Shown in pieces: positions 1 to 10,900 of a stretch of DNA of 64,000 bases. Below the pieces are notes generated by a model. That model saw nothing but the letters and a program-made list of their open reading frames with translations, was not told where the DNA came from and ran no database searches. A program made the position numbers and the translations under genes. This DNA comes from Telmatactis stephensoni (lineage: Eukaryota; Cnidaria; Anthozoa; Actiniaria; Isophelliidae), in assembly GCA_029948255.1 (NCBI GenBank), contig JALIZF010001882.1, positions 310,001 through 374,000 of the forward strand, in the 5' to 3' direction. How positions within the stretch are numbered: the first letter of the stretch is position 1; every line of letters begins with the position of its first letter.

Positions 1-393
1 CTTGTAATTCTTGATCACTTGCCACAACACATCTCTTCCTATTTCACTCAAATGGAGCCTATCAAACAGTCGTTTCAAAGCATTTTCTCTTTGCTGCTTT
101 GAATGTTTATACCATCGAGCTAAGCCGTCTAACACCGCTGCTTCCGATGCTACGATCTCCTCGTTGTCTACCAGCCACAACATTTCTTTCTCATCCAGAT
201 CCAAGAACTGTTGAGTATGTGAAATGTCCATGAAATTGTCACAAATGAAGGAGTGTACAATGCGTTGGATTCTTTGACAGTGTACATAAGGTACAAGCTT
301 GTAAATGGACCAAACATTGGAAGGAGAGAGATAATTGTCGACTGTTAGAAGACAAAGATCTTGAAGGGACACAACATCACTGCTGTTATCCAT
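1..393 (-). CDS. BACK-domain protein fragment (BTB-kelch type), cut by the window edge
   Basis: An open minus-strand frame runs from an ATG at 393 to the first base of the window (131 codons, no stop). The translation contains FICDNFMDISHTQQFLDLDE, then EKEMLWLVDNEEIVASEAAV, then LARWYKH. This is the pattern of the BACK domain that follows BTB in BTB-kelch adaptors of Cullin-3 ubiquitin ligases: a helix pair, the F-L-L core, and the E-x-x-V-x-x-x-L-x-x-W motif. An in-frame TGA lies six codons upstream (409-411). The BTB domain is therefore missing, in another exon, or lost, and the true start is uncertain. Kelch repeats, if present, would lie left of the window. The BACK assignment rests on motif pattern; whether the gene is functional cannot be judged. 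Confidence 0.7.
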   Translation of the reverse strand, partial: MDNSSDVVSLQDLCLLTVDNYLSPSNVWSIYKLVPYVHCQRIQRIVHSFICDNFMDISHTQQFLDLDEKEMLWLVDNEEIVASEAAVLDGLARWYKHSKQQRENALKRLFDRLHLSEIGRDVLWQVIKNYK

Positions 394-411
394 GATTTTC
401 TCCTTGGGTCA

Positions 412-828
412 GTGGTTAAATACCGTCTACAGATCGTCTACATGGGGAAACCAAAGAACAAAAGATCGTCCACTGAGGGGAATCGATCAGCTGTGAGATC
501 GAAGAACGATGTAATGGCAGCGGCAAGACAGCAACAAATGCCAGAGGAGAAAGTGTTGTTGAATACTAGTCTAGTTCATAAAACTCAACCTTCCGGAAAC
601 TAATAATTGATTACTTTGAATCGGTTCGTTAGGTTGTCCGGTGATCGCCCGAATATTGCCCCTCATTCTCTTCCTTGTCACGTCCATCGATGGAGGCGAT
701 TAAGCTTAGTTTGCGCAAACAGGAACAACATTCCAATGTGACATGCCACATCAAAAGGTCGTTCTGTTTACATAACTTCCGCGTTAATGAATCATCCGTC
801 ACAAGTCACGCTGATCTACCCCATTAGA
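412..828. other. No supported gene
   Basis: A short plus-strand frame (442-603, 53 codons, starting MGKPKNKRSS) overlaps nothing recognisable. It could be chance or part of the leader of the divergent BACK gene. No other structure is seen. Confidence 0.4.
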
Positions 829-1345
829 CTAGAATCGAGGTAGAATCAGTAGTACTGAGAATCTAAAATTCAGTAGTAAAAATCTACTAGCATTCTAATG
901 CAAATCTCGCATTCTGATTGGCTGCTCTACTCGATCGCCTTCTAATAATGATAAGTGCGTAGAGAAGATAGGATCAATGTTGCAGGCTGACGGAAGCACT
1001 GATCAACACTGTGTTGGGTGGGGGAGGGGAGGGGTGATTTTGGCTCCAAATGTGAGGTGACGCACGCATTTCCTCCAAAACAGGAAAATTCTTAACCCTT
1101 TTTGTCCAAGATTGTAGGTTAAAAAAATATCACCAAATTTTGTTTTCAAAATTTTGCATTAGAATACTAGTAGATTTTTACTAAAATAATTAGAGTACTT
1201 TCTCGTTTTCTATCGGCTCTGACAGTTGACTCGGGCTTCGCCCTCGTTAACTATCAGCCGATAGAAAACTCGAACTCGTAGTCTAATTGTTAAGTAGAAT
1301 CTAAGAGATCTAGGGTCTACATGCACTAGACTAGAATCTACAGTA
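829..1345. repeat. Fold-back element with ~30-bp inverted arms
   Basis: AGTAAAAATCTACTAGCATT at 875 and onward (to 904) is repeated in inverse orientation at 1152-1182 with one or two mismatches. Looser outer matches (TAGACTAGAATC at both ends) suggest the whole fold-back extends from about 829 to 1345. No reading frame lies inside, so it is probably a MITE. Confidence 0.55.
1188..1288. repeat. Near-perfect palindrome
   Basis: The arms TTTCTATCGGCT and AGCCGATAGAAA surround a centre GGGCTTCGCCC, with further pairing out to AATTAGAGTAC / GTAGTCTAATT. It lies inside the larger fold-back and may be a second small element or its core. Confidence 0.65.
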
Positions 1346-1426
1346 ATTGGGGTTCCTGTGTGATCTTGTGTTTTTCTTTGTGGACGCGCGAAAGATCGTT
1401 TCTGTAGTAATTAGGGAAATGAGTGG

Positions 1427-1568
1427 GTGTGAAACTGACCGTACCAGTTACCAGACATGCACTGAGTTACGGTCAATGCACGGTACGGTTACGGCAGGAA
1501 TTTCGAATGTTTTTATAGACATTACGGTACTAACACGGTCACGGTACGGTACGGTCAGTTGTCACACT
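1427..1568. repeat. Small inverted-repeat element with ACGGTAC iterations
   Basis: GTGTGAAACTGACCGTACC at 1428 pairs with GGTACGGTCAGTTGTCACAC ending at 1567. Between them the motif ACGGTAC / GTTACGG recurs several times. It resembles a short MITE; no coding content. Confidence 0.5.
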
Positions 1569-1850
1569 CATCCGAAAACCGCTCTAGAAGAATCAACGTT
1601 GATACTATCATGTGGAACATTCTCTTGGACTGTATTTTATGTTTCTGAATATAGGTGAATTACGTTGAAGTGGGCAGGGTGTGTAATTTATTTGGTTTTG
1701 TTTCACAGCGCTTGTCTGAATTGATTCACGATAATTCAAAGTTTGAAATAATGAAGGTCTGATTTGGGATTTAAAATTTGACGTATTATTCTTAGGGGAT
1801 TAGCCTCCTTCGCTGCTGTAGTTCAGTGCGTTATTTGCTTGATGCTGTAC

Positions 1851-2056
1851 TAAAGGTACGGTAATACGAGCAACAAAATCACTCAACGACCTTTTACTTT
1901 CTGCAACAAAATTTTTCAACCTGCAACAAATAATTTTGTTGCGAGACAAGTTTGTTCTCGGGTGGTAAAACGGGCAGCATCGCTCTTCAACTCGCTTCGC
2001 AGCAATGTTGCGGAGACTAGTTGAGTGATTTTGTTGCTCGTATTACCGGACCTTTA
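1851..2056. mobile_element. MITE, 37-bp TIRs, TA flanks
   Basis: Terminal inverted repeats of about 37 bp begin AAGGTACGGTAATACGAGCA on the left; the right end reads the same inverted with one difference (AAGGTCCGG). Both ends abut a TA dinucleotide, compatible with a Tc1/mariner-like target duplication. The interior is rich in CAACAAAAT and TTGTTGC palindromes and encodes nothing. Confidence 0.65.
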
Positions 2057-2558
2057 GGTAGCTATAGAGAATCGACATAAAATCGTAAATTCACATAAAT
2101 TCAGACCGCTGTATCGGTGACCCTTTCCTTTTTAATGCATTTTTTAAAAGTCCCAACTGCAAATGATCTTTATACCGAGTTTCAAGAAATTCTTGGATTT
2201 TTTTCTTTTTCAATGGAATTACGTTAAAGCCATGCGTACCGACCATGCACTAGTTTGACAAAGTTAGTCTTTTGTTATTGTTTTTTCATTCCCTGAAAAT
2301 AGATCTATTGATTCGAAAGCTTGGAAATTATGTATTGATACAGGTAGACGAAGTAACAAGCTTTAAAAATTATATTATCGTTGACACATCGATCTGCGTA
2401 GATGCTTAAGATTTTGTAGCCAGGATCGGGTTATAATAGCTATACTTGGTTTGCACTGGCTTGAAGTTTCATTGTAGAAACTGTAGATGTTTCGGTCCAA
2501 ACGATCTTCTTCTGCGTACAAAAACAAATTTAACGCTAGCGACTCACGCGCGCTTAAT
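2057..2558. other. No feature recognised
   Basis: AT-rich single-copy-looking DNA without a reading frame or repeat that stands out. Confidence 0.4.
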
Positions 2559-2779
2559 TTAAGATTGACGTTTTTGGCAAACTGCTAACGACAAACGGCA
2601 AAAATTGACCTTGATTTAGATTATATATCATCCTTAAATCAATCCAACAAGCAAATAAAGAACAAATCTCTTAACAACAGAAAATACAAATATTTTCACT
2701 TAAGTGAAAAAACGGCCGAGGACAGAAGGCTAAAGTTTGTCGTTTGGCGGTTGCCGTTTGCCGTAAACGTCAATCTTAA
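2559..2779. mobile_element. MITE flanked by TTAA
   Basis: TTAA at 2559-2562 and 2776-2779 bracket inverted repeats of about 40 bp starting GATTGACGTTT(T/A). TTAA duplications are typical of piggyBac and Kolobok superfamilies; which one applies cannot be settled from the termini alone. Non-coding. Confidence 0.55.
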
Positions 2780-2799
2780 GGTCTCTACTTGCGGTGATG

Positions 2800-2995
2800 C
2801 GGCGGGTTTTGCTTTAATTTGATACGGTTTTGCGTTATTTTTAATGCAGTTTTGCGGTTATTTGTTATTTTAACCTGCGGTTTTGCGGTTTTTAACTTCA
2901 GATTTTGTACCCGGTTTGCGGTTTTGAGAATTTTGACGATTTTTGTTGCGGTTTTTTCTCAATTTTGTTTGCGGTTTTGCGGTTTCTATACCCCC
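2800..2995. repeat. Degenerate GCGGTTTT repeat
   Basis: At least ten imperfect copies of (T)TTGCGGTTTT are strung together. A reading frame across it (2819-3124) is Phe/Val/Leu low complexity and not a gene. Confidence 0.6.
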
Positions 2996-3954
2996 TCACG
3001 ACCCCCCTTATCAGTGTTCTATACTGATGCAAGTTGGAATTTGAAGGTGGTCCAACATCCGGCACAGTCATTCAAAAGATCAACATATTATGACTTTATA
3101 TACTATGGACAAAAATACACATGAGCACAAAATTCTCAATCCCTCGGGGCGGACATAGCACCGACCAACTCAAAACCAATACAGCCATGAGAAAAAAAAT
3201 GCTATTTTCAAGAAAAATATTTCATATATCGAGCCTATATCGTTATAACGAACCAACTGATAAGCCGTATAACATCACATTGTTGTAAACAAGTTGATGT
3301 TGTTGTAAACAAGTTTTTAATTGCCCCCTTATAACGGTTGTTATAACGAGCTGATTAATAGCGTTGCGCAGTGGTATTCAAAATAGCCCGCTTAATAGAT
3401 GCACATATGACTCAGACAAACATTATGAATCTGTAATCGTACTGAATAGAACACGGAGAAACCTATATTTTATTATAAAAACGTTGCTTATGTCCACAAA
3501 ATGGGCATTAAAATCCAAACTATACCAAAATCTGACTCAGGGAGATGAAAAATTTGGTTTGTTTGACTACGTTGTGAGGTCACCTCTAATCCCTATAACA
3601 AAAAGCTTTCTTTTAACAACAGTTTTGCTCAATAGAGTTTATATTGTTATATTTGTTTTAGACACATCCAAAGTACTAAAGTACAGTTTTGGCCAAGCTA
3701 AGGGCGCCGTTTTGTCTGAACTCATAACTACACAGGATCCTTAAAAATATGTTTGTACAAGTTGTACTCTATTGTTCCTGGATCAGTGAGCAACATCCAA
3801 ACAATAGGGTTTTGTACTACCACGTCTGAAAAACATGATAAACAAAGTATCATCAGAAACTCATAAGGGGATTGAAACGTGTAGCACGGGTCCCGTGCTC
3901 CGGAATATTCAAATTATGCAAATGAGGCAAAGGCGCTTTTTGACCGTCCCTGCC

Positions 3955-4115
3955 CTAAAGTCGCCTTAAGTCGCATAAAGTCGCCTTAAGTTGTACAAAG
4001 TCGCGCCTTAATTCGCACTAAATCGCCTTGAGTCCAATCGACTTTTTGGCCAATATTGACTTAAATCACCTAAAGTCGCCTTAAGTTGCCCAAAGTTACG
4101 ACGACTTTAGGGCCC
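3955..4115. repeat. Degenerate AAAGTCGCCTTAAGT repeat
   Basis: About nine imperfect copies of a 12-15 bp unit based on GTCGCCTTAAGT occur in a row. Non-coding minisatellite-like DNA, present only in copy A. Confidence 0.6.
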
Positions 4116-4157
4116 GAAGTAGGCCTATAAAAAGCCAGCTATAATCCTTAGAAAACA

Positions 4158-4185
4158 TATCATCATCATCATCATCATCACTTTA
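4158..4185. repeat. (ATC)n microsatellite
   Basis: Seven to eight consecutive ATC units. Confidence 0.85.
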
Positions 4186-4761
4186 TTTAAATTTTTGTCC
4201 AATAGAGAAACATCACCTTGTTTATAAATATACAAATAATTTTACATGACTTGTGTACATATATACATTTCTACGTTTCTACATTTGTATATATATATTA
4301 CATATTTACAATGATATTTTACATGCTGCCGTTACAATCCATATTTTCATATTGATCTTGTAATATAAATTTGATTGTGTTTATATATAAAGATATATAT
4401 ATATATGTGTATATATATATATACATGCATACAAATACACACATACATATCCTACGTTTTTGGCAAAAGTATAAAAGATATGAATTCGAATCATGCAAGG
4501 CAATGTTTATCTCTAAAGGTGAGGCGGTGCAAAAGAAGCCACAGGCTTATTACTTTGTACCGTCTCAAATTTATATGAAAATATTGATGATGTAAGCTTA
4601 TTTAGTAACACTCCGGCAGCGTTTTCCGATTTAGCGGTTTTTGTTGTTGTTGTGTTGTTGTTTTGTTTTTATTTTTTATTTTTTTCAAAGTTCAACATTA
4701 CCAGGCCACTGATCCCTATAACAAAAAGCCTTCTTTTAACAATAGAGCTAGTTTTTCGTTT

Positions 4762-4796
<35 letters not shown>

Positions 4797-4797
4797 A
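4762..4797. repeat. (CTTT)n microsatellite
   Basis: About nine CTTT units within one copy of the ~190-bp unit. Confidence 0.85.
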
Positions 4798-5249
4798 TTT
4801 AATATTTGTTTTGGTCATGCAAAAAGTACAATTTTGGCCAAGCTAAGGACGTCGTTTTGTCTAAACTCGTCAAATTTCCCCGCTAATTCTCTCTACGTAT
4901 TTCCAGGCCACCAAACCCTATAACAAAAAGCTTTTAACAATAGAGTTTTGCTTAATTATCTTTTTATTTCTTAAATTTCTTTTGGTCACGCCAAAGTGCG
5001 AAAGAACAATTTTCGCCAAGCTAAAGGCGCCGTTTTGTCTGAACTCATCAAATGTCGCTTACTAATTGGCTCTACTTATGATAACCCAACTTGATACTGA
5101 AAACATGTTTGTACAAGATGTTTTCTGTTGTTCCTGGATCAGTGGACAATACGATTTTGCACAGTCACTTACTGAAAATCATAGTAGCCAATCGGCTATA
5201 GTAGTTACAGATGAACTAAGTTAGATGACCAGTGCTATATATAATAAAA

Positions 5250-5276
5250 GTCCTCTAAGAGGACATGTGGTTACAG
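5250..5276 (-). other. Helitron 3' hairpin and subterminal inverted repeat
   Basis: GTCCTCTAAGAGGAC (7-bp stem) lies about 13 bp from the inferred 3' terminus, followed inward by TGTGGTTACAG, the partner of the 5' terminal repeat. Such hairpins act as termination signals in rolling-circle transposition (family knowledge). Confidence 0.75.
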
Positions 5277-5712
5277 AAATGTATTCAACATCTAGGACTT
5301 TTAGTATATATGAGAAGTATGATCTAAATTATCAGTTAACTATCAAGTCATCAAGTAATGAACAGAATAGTATATAGTGAATGAAAACAGGGTATTAGTA
5401 AAACAAAAGAAAGAATGGATAAAGAACAATGGAAATTTCTGTCATAATTGACCAAGTATTTTAGGCTCCTTGATAAGCTACTACTTGAATTCCCTGCGTA
5501 CTGAGTTTCCTATGGGGTCAGTATATAACCAAGGAATTCAAAGAGCACAGGAACCCCAAATTGTTAAGGTCTGGGAACCCCTGTGGACAGTTTTACACTT
5601 TTGTAGAGAAAAATTATTGTGTTCTGGAGAGTATGGGAGGTGGGAATGAACTTGTAATTTTGCAGTTTTTACAAACATGAATTTTTTTTATTTTAATTTT
5701 TTTATACTCTTA
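5277..5712. other. Helitron 3' non-coding region
   Basis: No reading frame or repeat recognised between the subterminal repeat and the nested MITE. Confidence 0.5.
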
Positions 5713-5979
5713 GGGAGCATTCATTTTTTAGGAGGGGGTGGGGTGGGGGGGTGGGCCAAAGGAATTGCAGGAATCAAATACAAAAAATTGCAAGCCCCCA
5801 CGGTAAGGAATTGAACTATATTGATGACCCACCCCACTTCCAAATATGAAAATAGGGTCCCTTGACCTGGTTTAACTTCTAGAAAAACATGACCCACCCC
5901 CTTTCATAGAGTAAATTTCTTTTGGCCCACCCCTCAATTCCTCCGGCCCACCCCCCCCTCCTAAAAGATGAATGCTTCC
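5713..5979. mobile_element. Harbinger-like MITE nested in the Helitron
   Basis: Inverted termini GGGAGCATTCATTTTTTAGG and, inverted, GGAAGCATTCATCTTTTAGG, continuing into G/C-rich arms (GGGTGGGCC / GGCCCACCC). TTA lies directly outside each end (5710-5712 and 5980-5982), the 3-bp TWA duplication typical of PIF/Harbinger. 267 bp, no coding capacity. Confidence 0.7.
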
Positions 5980-5982
5980 TTA

Positions 5983-6398
5983 GTGAACAATATAACATAA
6001 CATTGGGGAAAGCAAGTTAAATTGAAAAATGTTTTAGACTTTTTGTGAACAAGAATATTTTTTGCTTTCTTAGTTTAAAGAGGATGTTGGATATTATACT
6101 GAATCTTATGTAAAAATAACTGTAACAATCATTGTTAAAAAATCAAAATAACCTAATTATTAGGTTAAATTGAACTTAACAGTATTTTTTTGAGTTTTTT
6201 GTTAATGCAACAATCTAACATGTATGAACTTAAAATTTTGAAACAATACTTTTGTATTTTTGTCACCATGGAATGGCATTTAAAGTTGGAAAAATGTTTG
6301 ATATGTATTAAATAGCTCTTTAACATTTAACAACAAACTGAAATTGAACTCAACAATATTGGAAATTGTCACTCTCATTGTCATTGTTACTCTATTTT
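5983..6398. other. No feature recognised (3' flank of RPA-like gene)
   Basis: AT-rich DNA downstream of the minus-strand RPA-like gene; probably its 3' untranslated part within the Helitron. Confidence 0.4.
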
Positions 6399-7650
6399 TT
6401 AAAGGAACTGTGCAATTTTTTTTGCATTTTTATCAACAATCATATTTTGTTGTCCTCCTTTCAGGAGCAAAAGCTTGAGATCATCTAGTGGTATGTCTGA
6501 CAAAGATTGGTTGTGTTGAATCTTTCGAAGAAAGCTCTCTATTCCATCATTGAAGGCTGTATAATTGGTGATTCCTGATGTTGTTTTGATTAGAATTTGG
6601 CAGACTAGTTTTGTGTTTAGTACTGAAGCAAGTGTTGTCACTTTACAGTTGAGACAAGTAATCAGTTCTTCTTCGCCATCTTTTTCCAGTGCATGATTGC
6701 ACACTACACAAGAAGTAGACTTTTTAATGTCAACACTAATGATGTGACCAGTTACTAGGTGATGATCCTTAAGATCAAGAGTGTCTGGTTTTGGCACCAA
6801 TTAGATCTTCAACTTGTTTTATATCAGTATACTCATTGGTATTGACAAATTTTGTGTCGTCAAACGACCGTACAGTGAGGTTTTTGAAATGGTAACTTTT
6901 TCCTGCAATCACTTTATTGATGTTAGGATGTTTTCCTCCCAGAGAATTAGTTTCAGTGAGTCTGTTTCGTCAGCAACAATACAGTCACATTTGTAATGAG
7001 TTATTCCATTTTTAACGATAGGAGTTTTGTTTTCTTGTTTCATTATGACTTTCACAATAAGATCAATCTTTTTATAGATGTTAGCATTCATGGCCTCTTT
7101 GCAAGTGTGCATTTTATCTAATTCTTTGTTGTAGATAAATGGGACAGATGTTGGTTGGATTTTAGCAGCCTTGGGGATGGTATATTCTTCTGAATCTGTG
7201 CTAGCTCTCTTTGTTGTGTTCTTTTTAGTACCAAGTATCTTTACAGGGGATTTGTTCTGAAAAGGTTCATGGAAGTTTTGTCTTTTCTTCATGAGTAACA
7301 TACAAGGCGTACATTTCATCATTATCAGTTTGAAGTTCACATTCAAAATAATTAGTTATAGAATTTGAAGCAGTTTTAACAGGACTTAGATTGTGGATAT
7401 AACCCTCAAGGTCTGCAATAGGAAAAGATGAAGTTTGATGAGTTTGGAAGGTGGTAAGGATATGAAATTTGGTTATTTTTTTTCTTACCTTCTTCTTGTG
7501 TTTTGCTGCAAATTAAATTAAGCAGAAATGAGTATATGCTGCTTGAATGTATTTGAATGATAGATTTGTTGTAATTTGGGAGTTGGTGCTTGTGTATAAA
7601 TAGGTAAAATTAATGACTTACTTGCTACTGGAAGATTGTCTTGATGCCAT
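6399..7650 (-). pseudogene. RPA-like single-strand DNA-binding protein of the Helitron, decayed
   Basis: Exon 1 (7622-7650) encodes MASRQSSSSN and ends at a GTAAGT donor. A 17-nt microexon (7489-7505) lies between TTGCAG and GTAAGA. Exon 3 starts at 7412 after TATTGCAG. Splicing gives one continuous frame through DLEGYIHNLSPVKT and YFECELQTDN, the start of an OB fold. The frame then slips near 7285, again near 6915 (after WEENILTSIK) and again near 6790, so the product is split over four pieces. Recognisable parts are KSYHFKNLTVRSFDDTKF (an OB-fold strand pattern like RPA70 DNA-binding domains) and CVVCNHALE...CLNCK, a CxxC/CxxC zinc finger like that of RPA70 DBD-C. RPA-like genes are known Helitron accessories. 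Here the gene appears inactivated, unless the three slips are assembly errors; the neighbouring Rep-helicase frame is intact. Confidence 0.7.
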
Positions 7651-7954
7651 TTTGAAAGTTTTTACTGCAAATGATTATTATTACAAAGTAAGAACACTGT
7701 GTGTATTAATATTATACAGAATTATATATAGACAGATTTTAATACTATTTTGGTTGCTGAATGTTTCAGGGAAGATGTTTTCTGTTGTTTGTGCTCATAT
7801 CTGTAGTTACACAAGTTAGTAATACATAGACATGATAAATGTAATGAAAAAACAAATTAATTTTGTTTTCAGAAAGGAGATACAGATAAAACATGCATCT
7901 TAATTAAGCCTGTGTGTAAAACTATTAATAAGTCATGTTAAATTTTCTGTAGCA
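7651..7954. other. Spacer between RPA-like gene and Rep-helicase
   Basis: About 300 bp between the RPA-like start and the Rep-helicase stop, both on the minus strand; presumably the 5' leader of the former and 3' end of the latter. No motif stands out. Confidence 0.4.
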
Positions 7955-10900
7955 CTATAGATGAGGAGATAGTGTTGCAGTAGGTGAAGATACTAAGCTA
8001 AAACTATCAATGAGAGCACATATACATTTATGATCTGTAAAGTATGTTTCCAGTATGTTAACCTTGATATGTTCCAGTGGTATATTAGTAAAAATATGAT
8101 CTATACAAGTTTTGTTGTCAGTGGTGTGACATGACACTAATTGTTGATATTTATGATCTCTAATAAACAGATTATGTAAACAAACTCTCTGTGAACTATT
8201 GGACCAATTAACATTAAAATCACCAATGAATATATTCCATTGTGATGACTGGGATCTGAGTATATCTGACAGTGCTTGGCACATTTGCGCGAGTGGGACA
8301 CTTGGTGAGCAATATATACCAAATATATTTATATGTGGAGCAGTAATCAATCTTACTGCAGTTATTTCAATACCATTGGAATTTCTAGAATATGGATAAC
8401 CAGGATAGAAATCAACTCTACTATACACTGCCATTCCACCAAATGGTCTTATATTGTTTACCATTCTAGCATCATTTCTAAACAAGGTGTAATTGTGAAT
8501 AGTATACATTGTATCATCATCAGAAAGACTGAATCTTGTTTCTGAGAAAATACTGACATCAATACATAAATAATTTAAGTCATTACGCACATCATCAATA
8601 TGTCTGTGCAATGATCTTGCATTTAAATAACACACCTTTAATGGTACCTGATCAGCATTATAAATAGGACTTATACACAGGTCCAATTTACTATCTGTTC
8701 TTAAACGCTGCATTTCTTTCTGCACATCTGCACTTACAGCTATTTTGCTTTCACAAAGGTCTGTTATGTATAAACCTTCTATTGTTGTTACTCTGCTCAA
8801 GCCTACATAGTGGATATGAGGTATTGCTTTTTTTGTATCAAAATTAACAACTATTTTAGTTTCAGTAGAACCCTGTGATCTGTGGATAGTTTTAGCAGCA
8901 GCAGGTCTCAGTGGAAACTGCTTTCTTACAACCTGTATTGTTCTATTTCTACCAACCATGAAGTGTGATGTAACAGGTTTGATAGGTGTCCATCTGGGAT
9001 CAACACCTTGTATATAGAGATGTCTATTCTCTTGTCTAGTTTTCTCACCTACATCAGCATGGTCAAACTGGACCCATATAATACCTGATGGTTTATCTGC
9101 ATGTTGCAACTGAACTAATTTGATCACATTACTAGCACCATTGGTCAAACCGTCATCTGTCCTTATGTTCAGAGAAATATCTGTCCTCTCACCTACTGAA
9201 AAATCTAAGACTGTATACAGCTGACTGGTTTTATTTGGTTGGTCAACTGGAATTTGCTTCATTATTTTGTCTCTCAGAGTGTGAGACCCAGCTCCAATAA
9301 CACTGTCATGTGCTTTGATTGAATACTTAGGTCCAGACATGGAACGATGAACTTTATCATTAAAGCTATTCACTTTAGCATTTTGTATAAAGAAATGAGG
9401 AACATCCAGTGGATAATTACTGTCATTGGTTTGTATCAACCTCTCTTTAAATTTAACAATATCCTGTGTAGTATGTTTGCCTTCTCTTAACCTATTTAAC
9501 ATTTCAGCAAATAACTTACTTTCTCTTTGTCTCATTATCTCATGCAATTCAAACATCTTAAAGTGTTCTTGCCAAAGGTTAGGTGCAAGGATACTATATT
9601 CAGAATTATCCATCTCTTTAAATATATATCCATCCATGACTGGTTTTAACTGAAATAGATCACCTATAGCAACAATACTGACACCACCAAAGGGTAGTGA
9701 GCTGCCTTTAATGTCCTTAAGTCTATTGTTAATTTGAACATGAAACATACTGTTACCAACCATGGATATTTCATCTATGAATATCAGTTTAACTGAACCA
9801 AGCTTACATCTTAATGTATTTAGTCTACTTGAATCAAGGCTTTTATATGTTTTCAAAGAATGGAATGCAGATATTCCTAGGGCTGTATGTATGGTATTAC
9901 CTTTAATATTATAAGCTGCTTTACCAGTAGGTGCTAAAATCAATACTTTTACTTCATGAAAGTCTACACCAGCTCTAGTGTTATAATATTTCAAGGCTGC
10001 TTGGTATAATGCTTTAGTTACAAGTGACTTCCCTACTCCAGCTCCTCCACTGAGGAAACAATAGAAAGGGTCATCAGATGTTTTAATCTTATGTAATACA
10101 TGGTAAAAGAATTCCTTTTGTTCTTTGTTTAACATCTGAACCATTTGTCTGTACTCCTCATCTTGTAATTCATTTTGCATCAGTGGCTCATAGTTTACAT
10201 CAACAGATGGTATCCCTATGTCATCAGATAGATTGTAGTTCTCATTAAAATCTGGTTGTAAATCTTCACTGCCTTCTGCCTCATCTTGTTGTTCAACATT
10301 CTGAGTACATGGTGCTATCAAGTCATATTCATCATCTGCATCTTCCATATGATTCATTACCTGTTCTTGTAAATCATTAAAATCTTCATTGCACTTAACA
10401 TATTGTTTCTCTTGTTCACGTATCTTAGGAGCTAACAGAGAATAGTACTCTCGATATGATGAGAAATTACCCATTAAATCTTTTTCTTCGTTTCTCCAAG
10501 CAGTAAAGAGCATAATTAGTTCACGATAATGTTTTTCAGGCTCAACTTCTTTATTAAACCACACACTTCGGATGATTCTGGCTTTTGTTCTCTTCTTATT
10601 TTTTTGGGGAGTTTTATTCTCATTAAGTTGATCATCATTAACATCCTCAATATTGTTTTCTAAAAGAAGATTATCACTATCAAATTCATTTGATGGCTTA
10701 ATATATACTTTGATTGCATCATACCAAGCAGCCCAGTCTGCTAGTGTTAGGTGTTCAAGACTAGCTGGGCGCTTAGTGTATCTTTTAATCAAACCGCCAG
10801 TATAAACATCTTCACAATCATCATCCATATCTTTAATATCACTTAAAGGCTTTAAAAGTTCTACTCTCTCATTTGGAGGCGAGGTATTTATAAATACAAC

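Larger units (their letters stand above)
3128..5236. repeat. Left part of duplicated unit, copy A
   Basis: 3128-3345 matches 17888-18110 almost base for base (including CGAGCCTATATCGTTATAAC and two copies of GTTGTAAACAAGT). 3590-3940 matches 18645-19012, and 5080-5233 matches 19425-19587. The order is the same, so this is one half of a tandem duplication; the partner half resumes at 15694 beyond the Helitron. Inside it a ~190-bp unit (CCTATAACAAAAAGCTTTCT to GGCCAAGCTAAGG-GCCGTTTTG) recurs at about 3591, 4707 and 4903. 3945-4640 has no counterpart in copy B. Confidence 0.75.

Noticed and set aside
4371..4595. Tyr/Ile-rich frames
   Set aside because: Product of (TA)n-rich DNA.
7613..7819. Plus-strand frame in the Helitron
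   Set aside because: Antisense to the RPA-like first exon and its flank; hydrophobic low complexity only.
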